Shown here: piece by piece, positions 32,982 to 43,949 of the stretch | How the letters are laid out: every line of letters begins with the position of its first letter | How positions within the stretch are numbered: the stretch's first letter is position 1 | Assembly (NCBI RefSeq): GCF_000151315.2 | Contig: NW_011887294.1 | Span: forward strand, 658,500 to 722,499 | Length of the DNA: 64,000 nucleotides | Direction: 5' to 3' | DNA from: Capsaspora owczarzaki ATCC 30864 | Lineage: Eukaryota; Opisthokonta; Filasterea | Notes under the pieces: model-generated | What the model saw: the letters and a program-made list of their open reading frames with translations, nothing else | Told to the model about the DNA's origin: nothing | Databases searched by the model: none | Made by a program: the position numbers and the translations under genes

Positions 32982-35549
32982 ATGCTGTCGTATCAGAAAA
33001 TGACAGAGAAACAGCGCGACCTGTTTGACAAGGTCAAGAGCGCGAGTCTCTATCTATCGTAAGTGAAAACAAGCCGAAAGCTAGCTGGAGCAGCGACGTG
33101 TGTGTGTGTGTGTGTGTGTGCTGACGAGACGAGACGACGACGGGAAACAAAAAACAACAGGCTGCATAAAGAGCGGATAGGCGATGCGGAAGCCCAAGCG
33201 ATTGCTGCGGGGCTCAAACAGAACACGGCGCTGACTTCGCTCGTGTAAGGCCAGCATCACTTTGAACGGGATGCATGGGGACGGGCAGCAGAGGGCGTTC
33301 AGAGCGTGCTCACTGATGGAGGAGTTGGGCGGCGCGGAAACCGAGCAGTCTGAGTGAGCAGCAGATTGGCGATGTCGGAGCAATGGCCATTGCAGACGCT
33401 CTCAAAACGAACCGAACCGTGAAGGAGCTCTTGTATGTCATCTGTTTACTTTGATTGATGCATGTGGCATTTGCAGTGCTCACTAATGGAGCCGGGGGCG
33501 CGGAACAACAACAATGGGCAGTTTGGCCAAGAATCAGATTGGCGATGCTGGAACGCTGGCGCTTGCTGAGGCACTCAAAGCAAACAAGACAGTGAGGACG
33601 CTCTAGTAAGTCAGCTCTGACGATCACGGATGCCGCAAAAGGCACTCAGAGTGCTCACTGATGACGGGTTGGGTCGGACAGTCTCAGTGACAACCGGATT
33701 GGCGATGCCGGAGCCCAAGCGCTTGCGGAGGCACTCACGGTCAACGAGACGCTCACTTTTCTTCGGTAAAGATTGATTGCTTCAAGCTGCTCTGAACAGT
33801 CGTTCGACTCATGCTAAAATCGGACGATTGAACAACACCAGTATGGACAAGAACATCTTGACCTCCGCTGGAATCACTGCGCTCACGCAAACAGGCAATG
33901 CCGTTTGTAAATTGGAGTAAGAATTGCATGTTTACTACAGGATTTTTTACATGAAGCAAATTCGCAAACAACAAAACCATTCACTTGTATTGCTGAATTT
34001 CTTTGGTGGCAGCGGTCTTGACAACCAGCGTGTGCCATCGCCTGCCGAATTGGCTCAGAATCAGAGCGCAGCAGCAGCACGTGCCGCAGTCACTCAGCCT
34101 TCTGCCAACCTTCAATCCGCGTTTCAGTTTCTGCGTTCCGACCTCGCTGCCAAAAGTACGCTTCTTGACTCCAAGCTGGCTGCCAAAGCGCAGCAGGTGC
34201 GCACTACCAAAGCGCAGGAGCGTACTGCCAATGGCCAGGAGCTCGCTCCCGAAGATCAGCAATTGCGCTCCAAGCTGGCTGTCAAAGAAGCGGAGCTCGC
34301 TACCAAAGAGCAAGAGCTGAAGCAGCTTCGCTCAAGTCTCGCTGCCAAAGTCCAGGAGCTCGCTACCAAAGATCAGGAGCTCGCTGCCAAAGATCAGACG
34401 CCCAAAGAGCTGGAGCTCGCTGCCAAAGAGCAAGAGCTGAAGCAGCTTCGCTCAAGTCTCGCTGCCAAAGTCCAGGAGCTCGCTACCAAAGATCAGGAGC
34501 TCGCTGCCAAAGATCAGACGCCCAAAGAGCTGGAGCTCGCTGCCAAAGAGCAAGAGCTGAAGCAGCTTCGCTCAAGTCTCGCTGCCAAAGATCAGGAGCT
34601 CGCTGCCAAGGACCGTAAATTGAAATCAGCTCTTGATCGCATCGACGTATTTGAGCGCAACCAAGCATCCGTTCACGGACCAATCCCGAAAGTTCCATTC
34701 ACAGCTCTTGTCACCGCCACGAACAATTTTTCTGAGGATTCGCTGCTCGGTGTAGGAGCATTTGGTCGCGTGCACAGCGGCAGTTTGCCTGGGCCTCCTG
34801 TTGCCGTTGCCATCAAGAAGCTGCTCGCCGAATCGATCGTTAGCTATACCGCATTTCAATCGGAACTGGACTCTTTGTCGAAATTCCGTCACCAAAACAT
34901 CATTACCATTCTGGCCTGCGCTGAAGGTCACGGTGCATATTGCTTGGTGTACGAGTTTATGCCAAACGGTTCTGTGCGCGACCGCTTGGATTGCACGAAC
35001 AACACCCCTCCGCTCGCCTGGACTCAGCGCCATCGCATTGCTGCTGATGTCTCCCGTGGCATGAACTACGTCCAGACAGCCTTCTTCCCTGACCATGTTC
35101 TGTTCCACCGCGACCTCAAGACAGACAATGTGCTTTTGGACGCGCATTTCAACGCAAAAGTCTCTGATTTTGGCCTCGTTCGTGACGCCCCACACTTCGA
35201 TGATAAGAAATCCCTTCACACCAAGAACTTTCAAGGCACCGGTCCTTACATGTGTCCGCAGCTCCTCGAGTCAGGCCGCATGACCATCAAGACAGATGTC
35301 TACGCCTTCGGCATGATTTTGCTGGAATTGACGACTGCTGACAAACCCGGGATTGGGCTGAAGTCCAAAGCGCGAAAGGCTGTGAGGCACCAAACCATCA
35401 ATGACATGCTAGACCCGGCACTCAACACAACCGACGCAGAGCGCCCGCTCATCAACGAGCTTGTCACTCTTGCACTCGAATGCCTTGAGGATGATGCTGA
35501 CGATCGCCCGTCCTTTAACACCCTTCTTGCTACGCTGAATCCTGAATGA
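32982..35549 (+). CDS. LRR - coiled-coil - receptor-like (IRAK/RLK-type) protein kinase
   Basis: Seven exons (32982-33058, 33161-33244, 33349-33432, 33522-33605, 33682-33765, 33842-33916, 34013-35549) give 674 residues. Exons 2-5 are each exactly 84 nt and each encodes one 28-residue ribonuclease-inhibitor-type LRR (pattern NQIGDAGTLALAEALKAN). Residues about 200-375 are a KEQEL/KDQEL-rich coiled coil. The kinase (about 389-674) starts with the ATNNFSEDSLLGVGAFGRVH signature of plant RLK and IRAK/Pelle kinases; VAIKKL, FHRDLKTDNVLL and VSDFGLV are intact, and the APE motif is CPQ. There is no signal peptide or TM segment, so it should be cytosolic. Function is unknown; LRR and coiled-coil parts suggest scaffolded or ligand-driven clustering. 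Confidence 0.88.
34321..34560 (+). repeat. Perfect 120-bp tandem duplication in the kinase coiled coil
   Basis: Bases 34321-34440 and 34441-34560 are identical, adding 40 residues in frame (residues about 266-345); a third partial copy begins at 34561. Identity at silent sites means the duplication is recent or is kept uniform by slippage or conversion. Confidence 0.95.
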
Positions 35550-35823
35550 CAAGCGAAAGGTGTTGTATCAATGTTGCAGCATTAGGATATAGCATGTAGA
35601 TGGCATGCTGCGAATGAGGGCGTATCTACTCCTGATTCTACACCGTGTTTTTCTGTTACAAGCGTTTTACTTCGTTATCTGCCGTTTCTGTCTCTTTGCG
35701 CATTGTGATTTTTGTATTTGAATGAATTGTTCTGTTCTCGAGACCTCTTCTAGTGCTCTTGCTTGGTCCCAACTCAACTCACTGGACGCGAATTCAATCG
35801 TCTCGTTACAATCGAACAAAGCA

Positions 35824-38353
35824 TCAATTCAAACTTGGTGCAGCAGTGGTGACTGCCTTCTTTTTCTTCTTCTTGTTCTTCTTGTTCTTCTTCTTTTTGC
35901 TCAAGCTCGATGCGGTGGATGTGATGGGAGTGACCGATTCGGCTGCGTTATCATCCTCCTCCTCATCGTCATCGCTCGAGTCCTGATCGACACGCGCCTC
36001 TTTGCGAGGTGGTAGTGCACCATGGTCGTCACTGGTTTCCTCGATTCGTCGTTTCGCCGTTCTGCGCTGGAATAGGGAGACGAAAAAGCCGTTGGTGTGA
36101 TCTTCAGGACCCGCCCGAACGCATTTTGAGCCTGAAGCGGCAATCATCATCAAGCGTCAGCGTCAAACGATCGACATCACTGAACACAAGCCATCACCAA
36201 GCATTCAACAGCAAACGGGCCGTGTACCGAAAGGATGGGTGTCAAGGCCTCGGTGCGGCCATTGAGGAAGCGCGTGAACCACTTCGAATGCGGGATTCGC
36301 AGCCAAGACTCGCGCAACCACACCCTCGTTCTCTTGCTCGTGAATGGAGCAGGTCGAGTACGAGACTTTAGATACGTTGGAGACTGCTCGAGGAGGAAAG
36401 CGATCGCGTCAACGTTCAGACTAGCAGATTGGTTTTCACTGGCAGCAATGGCGACTCACATGTCATGGCATGGCTAACTGTTTGGAACTGAAAGTCTGAT
36501 AGTGCTGTCAGGCGCTGCTCCTGCGTCTCGGTGGCTTCTGATTCGTTCTCGTCGTCATCTGACAGGCAAATCAACCGGCAAACCTCAGTTGGACCATTCA
36601 CTCATGACGAATATTCAGCAAAAGCGCGCGCAATCAAACCTGCTGCTAGATAATCCAGGCGGTTGACGATTCCCGAACCAGAGCAAGAGGGATCGAGGAG
36701 AATGGCCGATACCTGAACCAAGTACAAGCCGAGCCAAATTCAATACTGGCGGTTCAGACAGAAAACCTTCTCATGATATGATACGGCGTCCTACCTTTGC
36801 ATATTTGGGGTCTGTCGGCTTGATTTCAAGGAAGTTGCCGTTCATGCACTCCACATCTTGAACAACCGAGTCAGAGCCGAGTCAGAACCGCGTCAGAGTC
36901 AACGCCCAGCAACACGACCATCCTTACTGGAAGCACCAAACTTGCGCATGGCATTTTGCATGGTTTTAAATCGACGAGGATCCAAATCAAACGCGTGAAC
37001 ATGGCCCTTCAGGCCGACGAGCGCCGCAACGTGGGAAGTCTTGTTGCCCGGAGCAGCGCACCCGTCAATCACGGATTCTCCAATCGATGGCGAGAGCACA
37101 TGTGCCGGAAAGCAACTCGCCTTATCCTGCATCACACACAGTTGAGCAAGTGTGGAGGACAAAGTCATCGCAACAGCGGAGGAATGAGTACCTGCAAAAT
37201 CAGTACGCCAGAAGTGTACAGTTTATGATCGTGAAAGTCTGTTCCACTGGGAAACACGAGCAAGTCTTTCAAGTGCTCGTCTTGGCAGAAGGAGCGCCCA
37301 CTGCGAGTCAAGCGAAGATGAGGACCGAGCGCACAAGCCGGACCAGCAGCAATCAAAAAGACCATCAATCAAAATAAACCGCCCAAAGACCAACATGAGC
37401 CCAAGTGAAGCGGAACTGGCACGTACCTGAGAGCCGAAATGTCGGCGGGGCGGTCCACAAGGGCAAAGCCTCCAGGCTGTTGCTGAAGTGCTTGGACGGC
37501 GGCCGCAACAGACATTTTCAGCGTGTTAACACGGACGTAGCGAGGGATTACAATCGCATCCTGCTCTCGAATTGCAGCAGGCAGCAGATCGCGCACATCC
37601 TTGACCTTTGCGCGAATTTTCATGCGCACGAGCGCGGCGTTGAGGTCGCCCTTGCTTTCCGTGACGGCGCGCTTGATGACGCCGCCGCACTCAATGCTTC
37701 CTCGTCCAATCAGCAGGTCATAGACTGCGACCAAAGCGACCGACGGTGCAATCTGTGCGAGTTTTCAAGGATCCAGCTTTTGTTAAGATGTGCGCTTTTG
37801 TGTTTGTTTGGAAAGTGAAACCAATCTTAGAAAACAATGTTTTTACCTCCTTGTTTTTCTTTGTGAATCCGGATACTTGGAGCAGTTCTTCGACGACGGT
37901 TCGATCTGACGCATTGCAACAATAGCAATTTCATGAGTGTGGTCTCTGAGATTCTGCTTGAAGTAGTAGTAGTAGTATCCACATGGTCAGGTGGTTTTCG
38001 GCTTGAAGACGCTTCACTCAATCTCAGTCCCCCTTCCACTTCTCCACTCATCATCACGCTGCGCACATTGGTTTTTTATTACATTTGAGTGCCTCGCAGA
38101 TGAGTGCAAAGAGGCGCTTCTTGTCGTGGAAGGCACATGCGAACGCGAGCGACTTGAGCGATCCCCGCTTGTCCCGCAGCCGATCAATCACCGACGCAGC
38201 CGCAAAGTAGACATTTGTGAACGTCTGCTGCTGTTCTTGTCCTTGTCCTTGGGGTTGAGGTTGGACTTGTCCTTGAGACTGAGGTTGGACGTGCTGCTGC
38301 TGCGGTGGTGCGTTCGAGCGAGACTTGTGCTTTGGCCATCGATTCCCAGCCAT
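35824..38353 (-). CDS. NSUN5: NSUN5-type rRNA cytosine-5 methyltransferase
   Basis: Ten exons (38353-38083, 37905-37847, 37752-37427, 37300-37192, 37126-36928, 36856-36795, 36712-36640, 36558-36460, 36383-36228, 36131-35824) give 553 residues. Motifs in order: RGSLKSLAFACAFHDKKRLF, LVAVYDLLIGRG, PRYVRVNTLKM, the SAM site VIDGCAAPGNKTSH, AFDLDPRRF, motif IV DPSCSGSG and motif VI SYSTCSIHEQENE with the catalytic cysteines, then QWPHRGL and NGFFVSLFQRR. NSUN5 (yeast Rcm1) methylates one cytosine of large-subunit rRNA. The last about 70 residues are acidic then Lys-rich (KKKKNKKNKKKKKK), a likely nucleolar signal, and the N-terminus has a Gln-rich stretch. It diverges from the phosphatase gene with 187 bp between starts. 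Confidence 0.94.
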
Positions 38354-38540
38354 CAGTGCAAAGAAGAAGAGACTGGAATGGATGCACTTGGATACAATAC
38401 AAATGAGTGTGAGCGCAGAATGAGTTTGGATGAACATTTGACAGTCAGCTGGTGAGATCGAGCATTGCATCCATCGTCCTCTTTCATTCACTTTCATGAT
38501 TGCAGTCCTGGTTTCTGAGTTTTTTTTTTCCTTGTCAATA
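38354..38540. promoter_or_regulatory. Compact bidirectional promoter, NSUN5 / phosphatase
   Basis: Only 187 bp separate the ATG of NSUN5 (38353, minus) from that of the phosphatase (38541, plus). A short T/C-rich run ends at about 38532. No other motif is claimed. Confidence 0.45.
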
Positions 38541-39241
38541 ATGTCGCAGAATTACATGCCACCGATGGTAAAACTAGATGGAATACCTTTCAGAGTGCTG
38601 ATGATTGTTGACTGACCACCTGTTTGTGCTGTTGTATGGGACTTGCATTGCGCTAGAACTTTGGGATGGTGGAGGAGGACTTGTACCGGTCTGGCCAGCC
38701 GAACGAGCTCAACTTTCCATTCCTCGAGAAGCTGCATCTCAAGACGATCGTCTTCCTAGCTGCCGAAGACCCGTCCCAGGCACTGTACGAGGGGGGGGGG
38801 AAAGACTTGAGGATGGAGGACTAGCGGACTTGACTTGGGCCAATGCAGAACAACTCACACTCGCGACGATGGATGGATGATGCCGGTGAGAGCAGAAGAA
38901 ACTTTGCCGATGACCATGACATCGAAGTGCTGCATCTGGGCAAGGCGCAGGCGTCGGCGCTGACTTGGGCGCCGCTCGCAGAGGAAACAGTCATCGAGGC
39001 ACTCAACGTCGTGCTCAACCCAGAGCACTACCCGCTGCACGTCATGTGCAATCTGGGCTCACACAGAACAGGCACGCTCATTGGCTGTCTGCGCAAGCTC
39101 CAGCGGTGGAACCTCACAAGCATCTTTGAAGAGTATCGGAGACACGCCATGGGCAAAGTACGCCTCCTCAACGAGCAGTTCATTGAGTTTTTCGACACGG
39201 ATCTCGTGCGGATACCAACGCAGCGACCCCGGTGGATTTAA
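38541..39241 (+). CDS. Oca/Siw14-family atypical dual-specificity phosphatase
   Basis: Exons 38541-38567, 38657-38784 and 38896-39241 give 166 residues. The family start [20 protein letters not shown], then [14 protein letters not shown], leads to the CX5R active site CNLGSHRTG, followed by [20 protein letters not shown] and [15 protein letters not shown]. This tail resembles yeast Oca1/Oca2 more than Siw14. The family (PFA-DSP) includes inositol-pyrophosphate 5-phosphatases (Siw14) and less understood Oca proteins of stress response. The cysteine and arginine of the P-loop are present, so activity is plausible. Confidence 0.88.
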
Positions 39242-39594
39242 GTGAGGCCAACGGAGAACGGAGAGAGAGGTCTGTTGAACGTTTCAGATTGCTTGCTTTT
39301 GTTGAATCCGATGATTTTGCGATTGTGGCCAGCCTGGGCCACTACCCAAGGCAGCTGCAATCACAGCACATGCATTGTCCAAGTATCTCGCATCTCGTTG
39401 CTGTGCCTCGCTTGGTGTCGGGTGCCTTTTTTGTTTGTTTCCCTGTCAATTCATCCAATGTCCTCGATTCATCCAATCCTCAAAGCCCACTGTTCATAGC
39501 AAGAACTATTTGCCCATGCTCGCATTACTAAGATTCGCCATGTACGGCATTGCAATTCCCCAGTCCAGTCGTTTCTCATCACCAACACTTGCTC
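39242..39594. other. Intergenic region upstream of the MiaA-like gene
   Basis: Contains the phosphatase 3' UTR and probably the promoter of the next gene. Frames are open in short stretches only, and an ATG at 39540 lies out of frame with the MiaA-like protein. Confidence 0.4.
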
Positions 39595-41346
39595 ATGCTC
39601 GCTGGTGGCCGCCGCGTGCTGGTCGTCCGCTCGCCCGCGCCGTGCACCGCCCTCGTGCTGCAGACAGCCACCAAATTGCAGCAGTCATCCCCCAAGCTGC
39701 ATGTGCAGCAGCCATCCGTCATCAATGGCTGGCCGTCGCTGCTCCTTCGCAAGCCGGACGGGAGCGCAATGCTTGGCACCGAGCCTGACACGAGCTCGGG
39801 CTCGCAACCCCAGCGCTCCACAGGCGCGACTCCCGCCATCTTTGGCAATGCAGCCAGTGCCGGATCTGCCTCTGGGCGCGTTTCCGATCGGATTGTCCTG
39901 CCCGGCGTCCGAGTATCAGCGTGGAACCACACTGCGCACCGATTCCCGTCGTCCTCGTCGTCGTCGTCGTCAGTGTTCTCGTCGACGTCGCCGTCACAAT
40001 CCACAACAATGCTGCTGAGCAAGAGTGCGTTGGCTACAGCACCACGGACGCCGATCGAGTCGTTCGCACGCAACGCGATTGCACACATCCAGGTAATGCC
40101 AAGACAAGGACACGAGGAGGATTTGTGTTGACATTGTCTGAGATTTGGAGCAAATGGGGAAGAAGGAAGAACCTACAACAAAGCAACAAAAAAAAAAGGG
40201 TGCTCAATGGTTTGCTTGTTGCCGCATTTCATCACAGCTTACGTGGCGCAGAGGAGGCGTTCCGATCGTCATGGCATCGCGAGAAATGGACGAAGCGCTG
40301 CAACAAGCTCTCGAGCATGTCGAGCAAGCGTCAAGTTCCGCTGCATCGTCTTTGTCAGAGTAAGGAGCAAACAGCGTGCTGCCTACCCCCACTTTGCTTA
40401 CGTTGTTCAAACTGACCGGATGTGTGTTTGCAGCTCCGAGTCCAACTCGGCACAGACAGGTGCTCTACAAAGGCTCGAGAGCAACACCACACCGTCAGGC
40501 GATGCGAATGCCACCAACATGTCCCGACAGTCGGCAAGCTCGACCAAGCTCGACTATCGCGTCGTCAGCCTTTCAGCGTTGCTCGACATGTATCACCTCG
40601 CCTCGGATCTGCATATAGAGCAAATGATTCATTCCGGCCTCCTTCAAGTACTGATTCCTTGTTGTCAAATTGCCTCATTGCCTCGTCAACCTTTCCCCTT
40701 TGCTGATGGCGGTTGCTTGTACTTTTGCTTGCGCAGGAAGCGACGACCATCTTGAAATCCTATCCCGACGAAGCAGCGGCTCGGCACCTCCTTGGATACC
40801 GACAAGCAATAGGCTACATATCGCACGAATGGCTAAGCCCACGCTCTGTATGTTGCGGAGTTGTGGAGGATTGGACGCGGTGCATGCTGGATGAGGAACG
40901 CTCCAAAAAGCTCACCCAACGTTTGTGTACCCTCCCCTCCATTGTAGGTGTCTGCAGAGCGTGCTACACAGCAATTCTTCCGCTTTTTGCGAAAGGCCAT
41001 GAAGGATGGACGCCTAGCGGTGGATGCCCAGCTTGAAATTGACAACCAAGACCCCGAGACGGGTGGATTGTGGTTGCCACGCACTGCGGTCGAATCAGAT
41101 ACTGCTGCACAGCTTGCCGAGCTTGCTACCATCCCCCGTGCCGAGTTTGAGGAGCGGAGGGACCTGTCTCGTATCCACCGTGTCAAGCCATCGACCACAT
41201 CGCCGGCTGCGCCACGGCGCTACGCCGATGTGGCACAAGTCTTCCATCAGCTTCAACGGCTGGCTGTTGGCGTCAAGACCGCCTTTCCTCCTCCCGCACA
41301 CACGCCACGGCTGGTTGGGCAGCTATGGCACGTCACCCGAACCTAG
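39595..41346 (+). CDS. Degenerate MiaA/TRIT1-like protein (tRNA isopentenyltransferase family)
   Basis: Exons 39595-40092, 40238-40359, 40434-40647, 40737-40920 and 40958-41346 close to 468 residues. The middle and C-terminal parts follow the family: ESFARNAIAHIQLTWRRGGV (canonical helix plus RGK-P strand), DLHIEQMIHSGLLQEATTIL, AARHLLGYRQAIGYI, RATQQFFRFLRKAM. At the N-terminus RRVLVVRSPAPCTALVLQTA aligns with the strand and helix flanking the P-loop, but the GPTASGKT motif is absent. The DSxQVY motif reads as GWPSLLL, and GGTGLY as MASREMD. In bacteria and mitochondria the family adds a dimethylallyl group to A37 of tRNA. Inference: a pseudoenzyme or strongly diverged paralogue. An unseen 5' exon with a real P-loop is not excluded. 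Confidence 0.65.
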
Positions 41347-41656
41347 TAGTTTGTCAGGCTGATTCTTGTGCTGTTTTTCCCTGCCTGGTTGTACTCTTAA
41401 TCAATATTATCAAACCTCCTACTACTTGGAGCATGCATTCTGTAGCATGACTGTTGCTCTTCGGTTGAAAGTGAATGCGGTCCGCCAAACGGTCACAACG
41501 ATAAGGGTACAGGTTGGTTCATTTGATTGAATAGCAGGCGCAGCGAACAGTCAAGCACACATTCTGTATTTCGTTCTTTCAAGACGAGCAGTTGGCCGTT
41601 GTACAGGGACTGCAGAGAGGTGAAGAAGCGCAGGATGAAAGATGGACGTTGCGACA
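41347..41656. other. 3' UTR region between convergent genes
   Basis: Lies between the stops of the MiaA-like gene and mL44. A possible extra mL44 3' exon (acceptor after CACCTCTCTGCAG on the minus strand, near 41618) would replace the stop at 41657 by a short alternative tail; nothing favours it. Confidence 0.4.
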
Positions 41657-43124
41657 TCACCAGGTTGGTCGCTCGCCTTGTTGAGGTGCATCGGCGACTT
41701 CCACATCCGTTGCAGATTGAATGTACTGCACAAACGCCTGGCTTTGCTCGGCATAGTGCTTTGTGAGCGAGTTACGGGAGGCTTCACGCTTGGCCTTCGA
41801 CATGGACGCAGCAGTGCCTTCAGCAAGAAGTTGCGAGCCAGAGTAGGCGCCAACAACGAACGTGGGTGTGGCAGTGGTGCGACCAGCCTCCTTGTGTAGC
41901 TTGAATGTCAGAGGTTCCTGGTTGGCATCCTCCAGGCACGACTGGAGGAGGCGTTGAGGGTTGGTAATCAATATACTATCGGCGGGTCGTGCGGCGGCAA
42001 ACTCCTTTTGGGCGACATCGTCGACAATCTGTCGAACGCCAGCAATGCCCTGATTTGCCAAATGTTTGAAAAAAGATGTCAAGAATGGAGCAAACGTCAG
42101 TTGAACTGTCTGTTGGATTTTGGGAGCAATACGCAAACTTGATGACATGCTGTAGTTGGTTACCTTCACTTCGACAATCGCGGCAATGACTGCAAAGAAG
42201 GAGGAGCGGAGCAGCAGGTCGGACTGCCAAGGAAAGAGACAAACAAAGTCAATCCAACGTGGAAATTGACCAAAATTGCAGTGCCAGAGCTTGTGCCCCT
42301 GCTCGCCTTGATTGCCACAGAGAACACTATCAACATTGCGTGCAACACTCACCTGAGCAAATTGGTGCAGACCGAAGGCACGGGCGTACTGCGAGATGCT
42401 CGGGGCATCCATTACACTCTCAGTGATGGACTGGAGAGCCGGTCCTGGCAAGCGGGGAAATCGTTGAAAGACATGCTCGGCAAACAGGGCATGGAAGTAT
42501 CCTTGGCCTGTGCGAGTGTCGACCAAGAGAGGGAGCAACGACAGCAGTGAGCACTCAGCGTGTGCGCGGGTTTCGATCGACTCGCTCGGGCGCAGAGCCC
42601 CCCCCCCGCGTGCATTGAGACCTACCAAGCGCCGACATGCGCTGAGACGGGCTTTGCCACTTGTCGTTGGACATGAGAGCACGCTTGAGCGCAGCGAGGG
42701 TCTGTGCACCATCGGCCTTGAGGTTGAGCCTGCCAGCGAGCGCGGCAATCTCTGCATGGATGGGCTGTCCGCGTGCGATCGCCGCCACTCGCTTGTGTTC
42801 GTTCTCTTGTGAGTGGTCGATCGGTGCGCGTTGGTGGAACGCATGGACGCCTAGGCAAGCAGGAAGGAAGGCAAGAAGACGAAAGGAAAAAAAAAAAAAA
42901 CAAGAAAGAGCACAGAAAGGATGACAGTGAGTGAGTGTGATTGGGTTGCTCTTCTTTGCCAACGAGCAAGACAAGATCGAGCAATGCAAATGAATGAGGG
43001 GAAGGCGAGGAGCGAGTCAGAGCGAGATAGAAACTGGCAGAGACGGAGCGCAGAGAAGGCGAGATCTCTCGGATGTGGGTTCCAGCGACAACGACAAAGG
43101 GCAGCATGTGTTTTGTTCCGTCCC

Positions 43125-43155
<31 letters not shown>

Positions 43156-43461
43156 GGACGGACGAAGGCACACCAAAGAGGAGGAGTGAGGAGGAGTGAG
43201 GAGTGAGGAGTGAGGAAGATGGAGCGAGAGTGTATTGGCAGCATGCTCGCTTCTCTTCTCTCTCTCTCTTCTCTCTCTCTCTTTGTGGCGGTTGCTTCGT
43301 GGCTGTTTACCCTTTGGCGCTGCAGCGTCGGCGGATTCTGATGATGCTGATGCTGATGATGCGGGTGTGGCGAGCGAGGTCATGCGTGCGACCGGCAGCA
43401 CTGCGCCACGTGCAGGAGCAGCAGCTGAAACGAGGCGATGGCAAAGCGTCGAGGCGAGCAT
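41657..43461 (-). CDS. MRPL44: Mitochondrial large-subunit ribosomal protein mL44
   Basis: Exons 43461-43311, 42850-42626, 42507-42353, 42223-42164 and 42049-41657 give 327 residues, close to human mL44 (332). A likely targeting peptide (MLASTLCHRLVSAAAPARGA) precedes an RNase III-like fold (FHALFAEHVFQRFPRLPGPA, SISQYARAFGLHQFAQ, LLLRSSFFAVIAAIVEVK), then a double-stranded RNA-binding domain (TATPTFVVGAYSGSQLLAEG, SKAKREASRNSLTKHY). mL44 is structural in the mitoribosome; the RNase III catalytic signature is not visible, as in other mL44. It diverges from the Munc13-like gene 241 bp away. Confidence 0.88.
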
Positions 43462-43702
43462 TCAGTAAGGCGACACAAAGGGACTGAGATGTGAACAATG
43501 CTCAGACGAAAGCAAGACGAAAGCAAGATAAAAATGATGGTAATGACAAAATAGTGTCGTTATATGATTGAGGTGGAGGGAGTCAGGTAAGAGGGACTTG
43601 GCTTTGCATTGAAACGAGCTCTCTCCAGTGGATGTCTATGGATTGGGGTCGGGATACCGGTTTTGATATTCCCGTCTCTATTGCATTGTAAATTGTAAAT
43701 TG
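43462..43702. promoter_or_regulatory. Divergent promoter region, mL44 / Munc13-like
   Basis: 241 bp between the start codons of two divergent genes. It is moderately AT-rich with no repeat of note. It must contain both promoters and 5' UTRs. Confidence 0.4.
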
Positions 43703-43917
43703 ATGAATGCCCCAGTCGTTATTCAGTGTGTGGAAGAGCATTCAGCAATGTCGTCTGCTCCTGCAGCAGGACCAGCAGTCGGTGAATCGGCCGCCGCTGC
43801 CACCACTGCTCTTCCATTGCAGCCATTACAGCCAGCCACGCCATTCCGACCGCACCATCGCCGCAACCAGTCGTCCATCTCAACCACCATCAGCCTCACA
43901 GAGCTCGACGTCAACGG

Positions 43918-43949
<32 letters not shown>

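Noticed and set aside
34321-34590. CRISPR-like or satellite array
   Set aside because: The repeats are in-frame coiled-coil coding units with no unique spacers.
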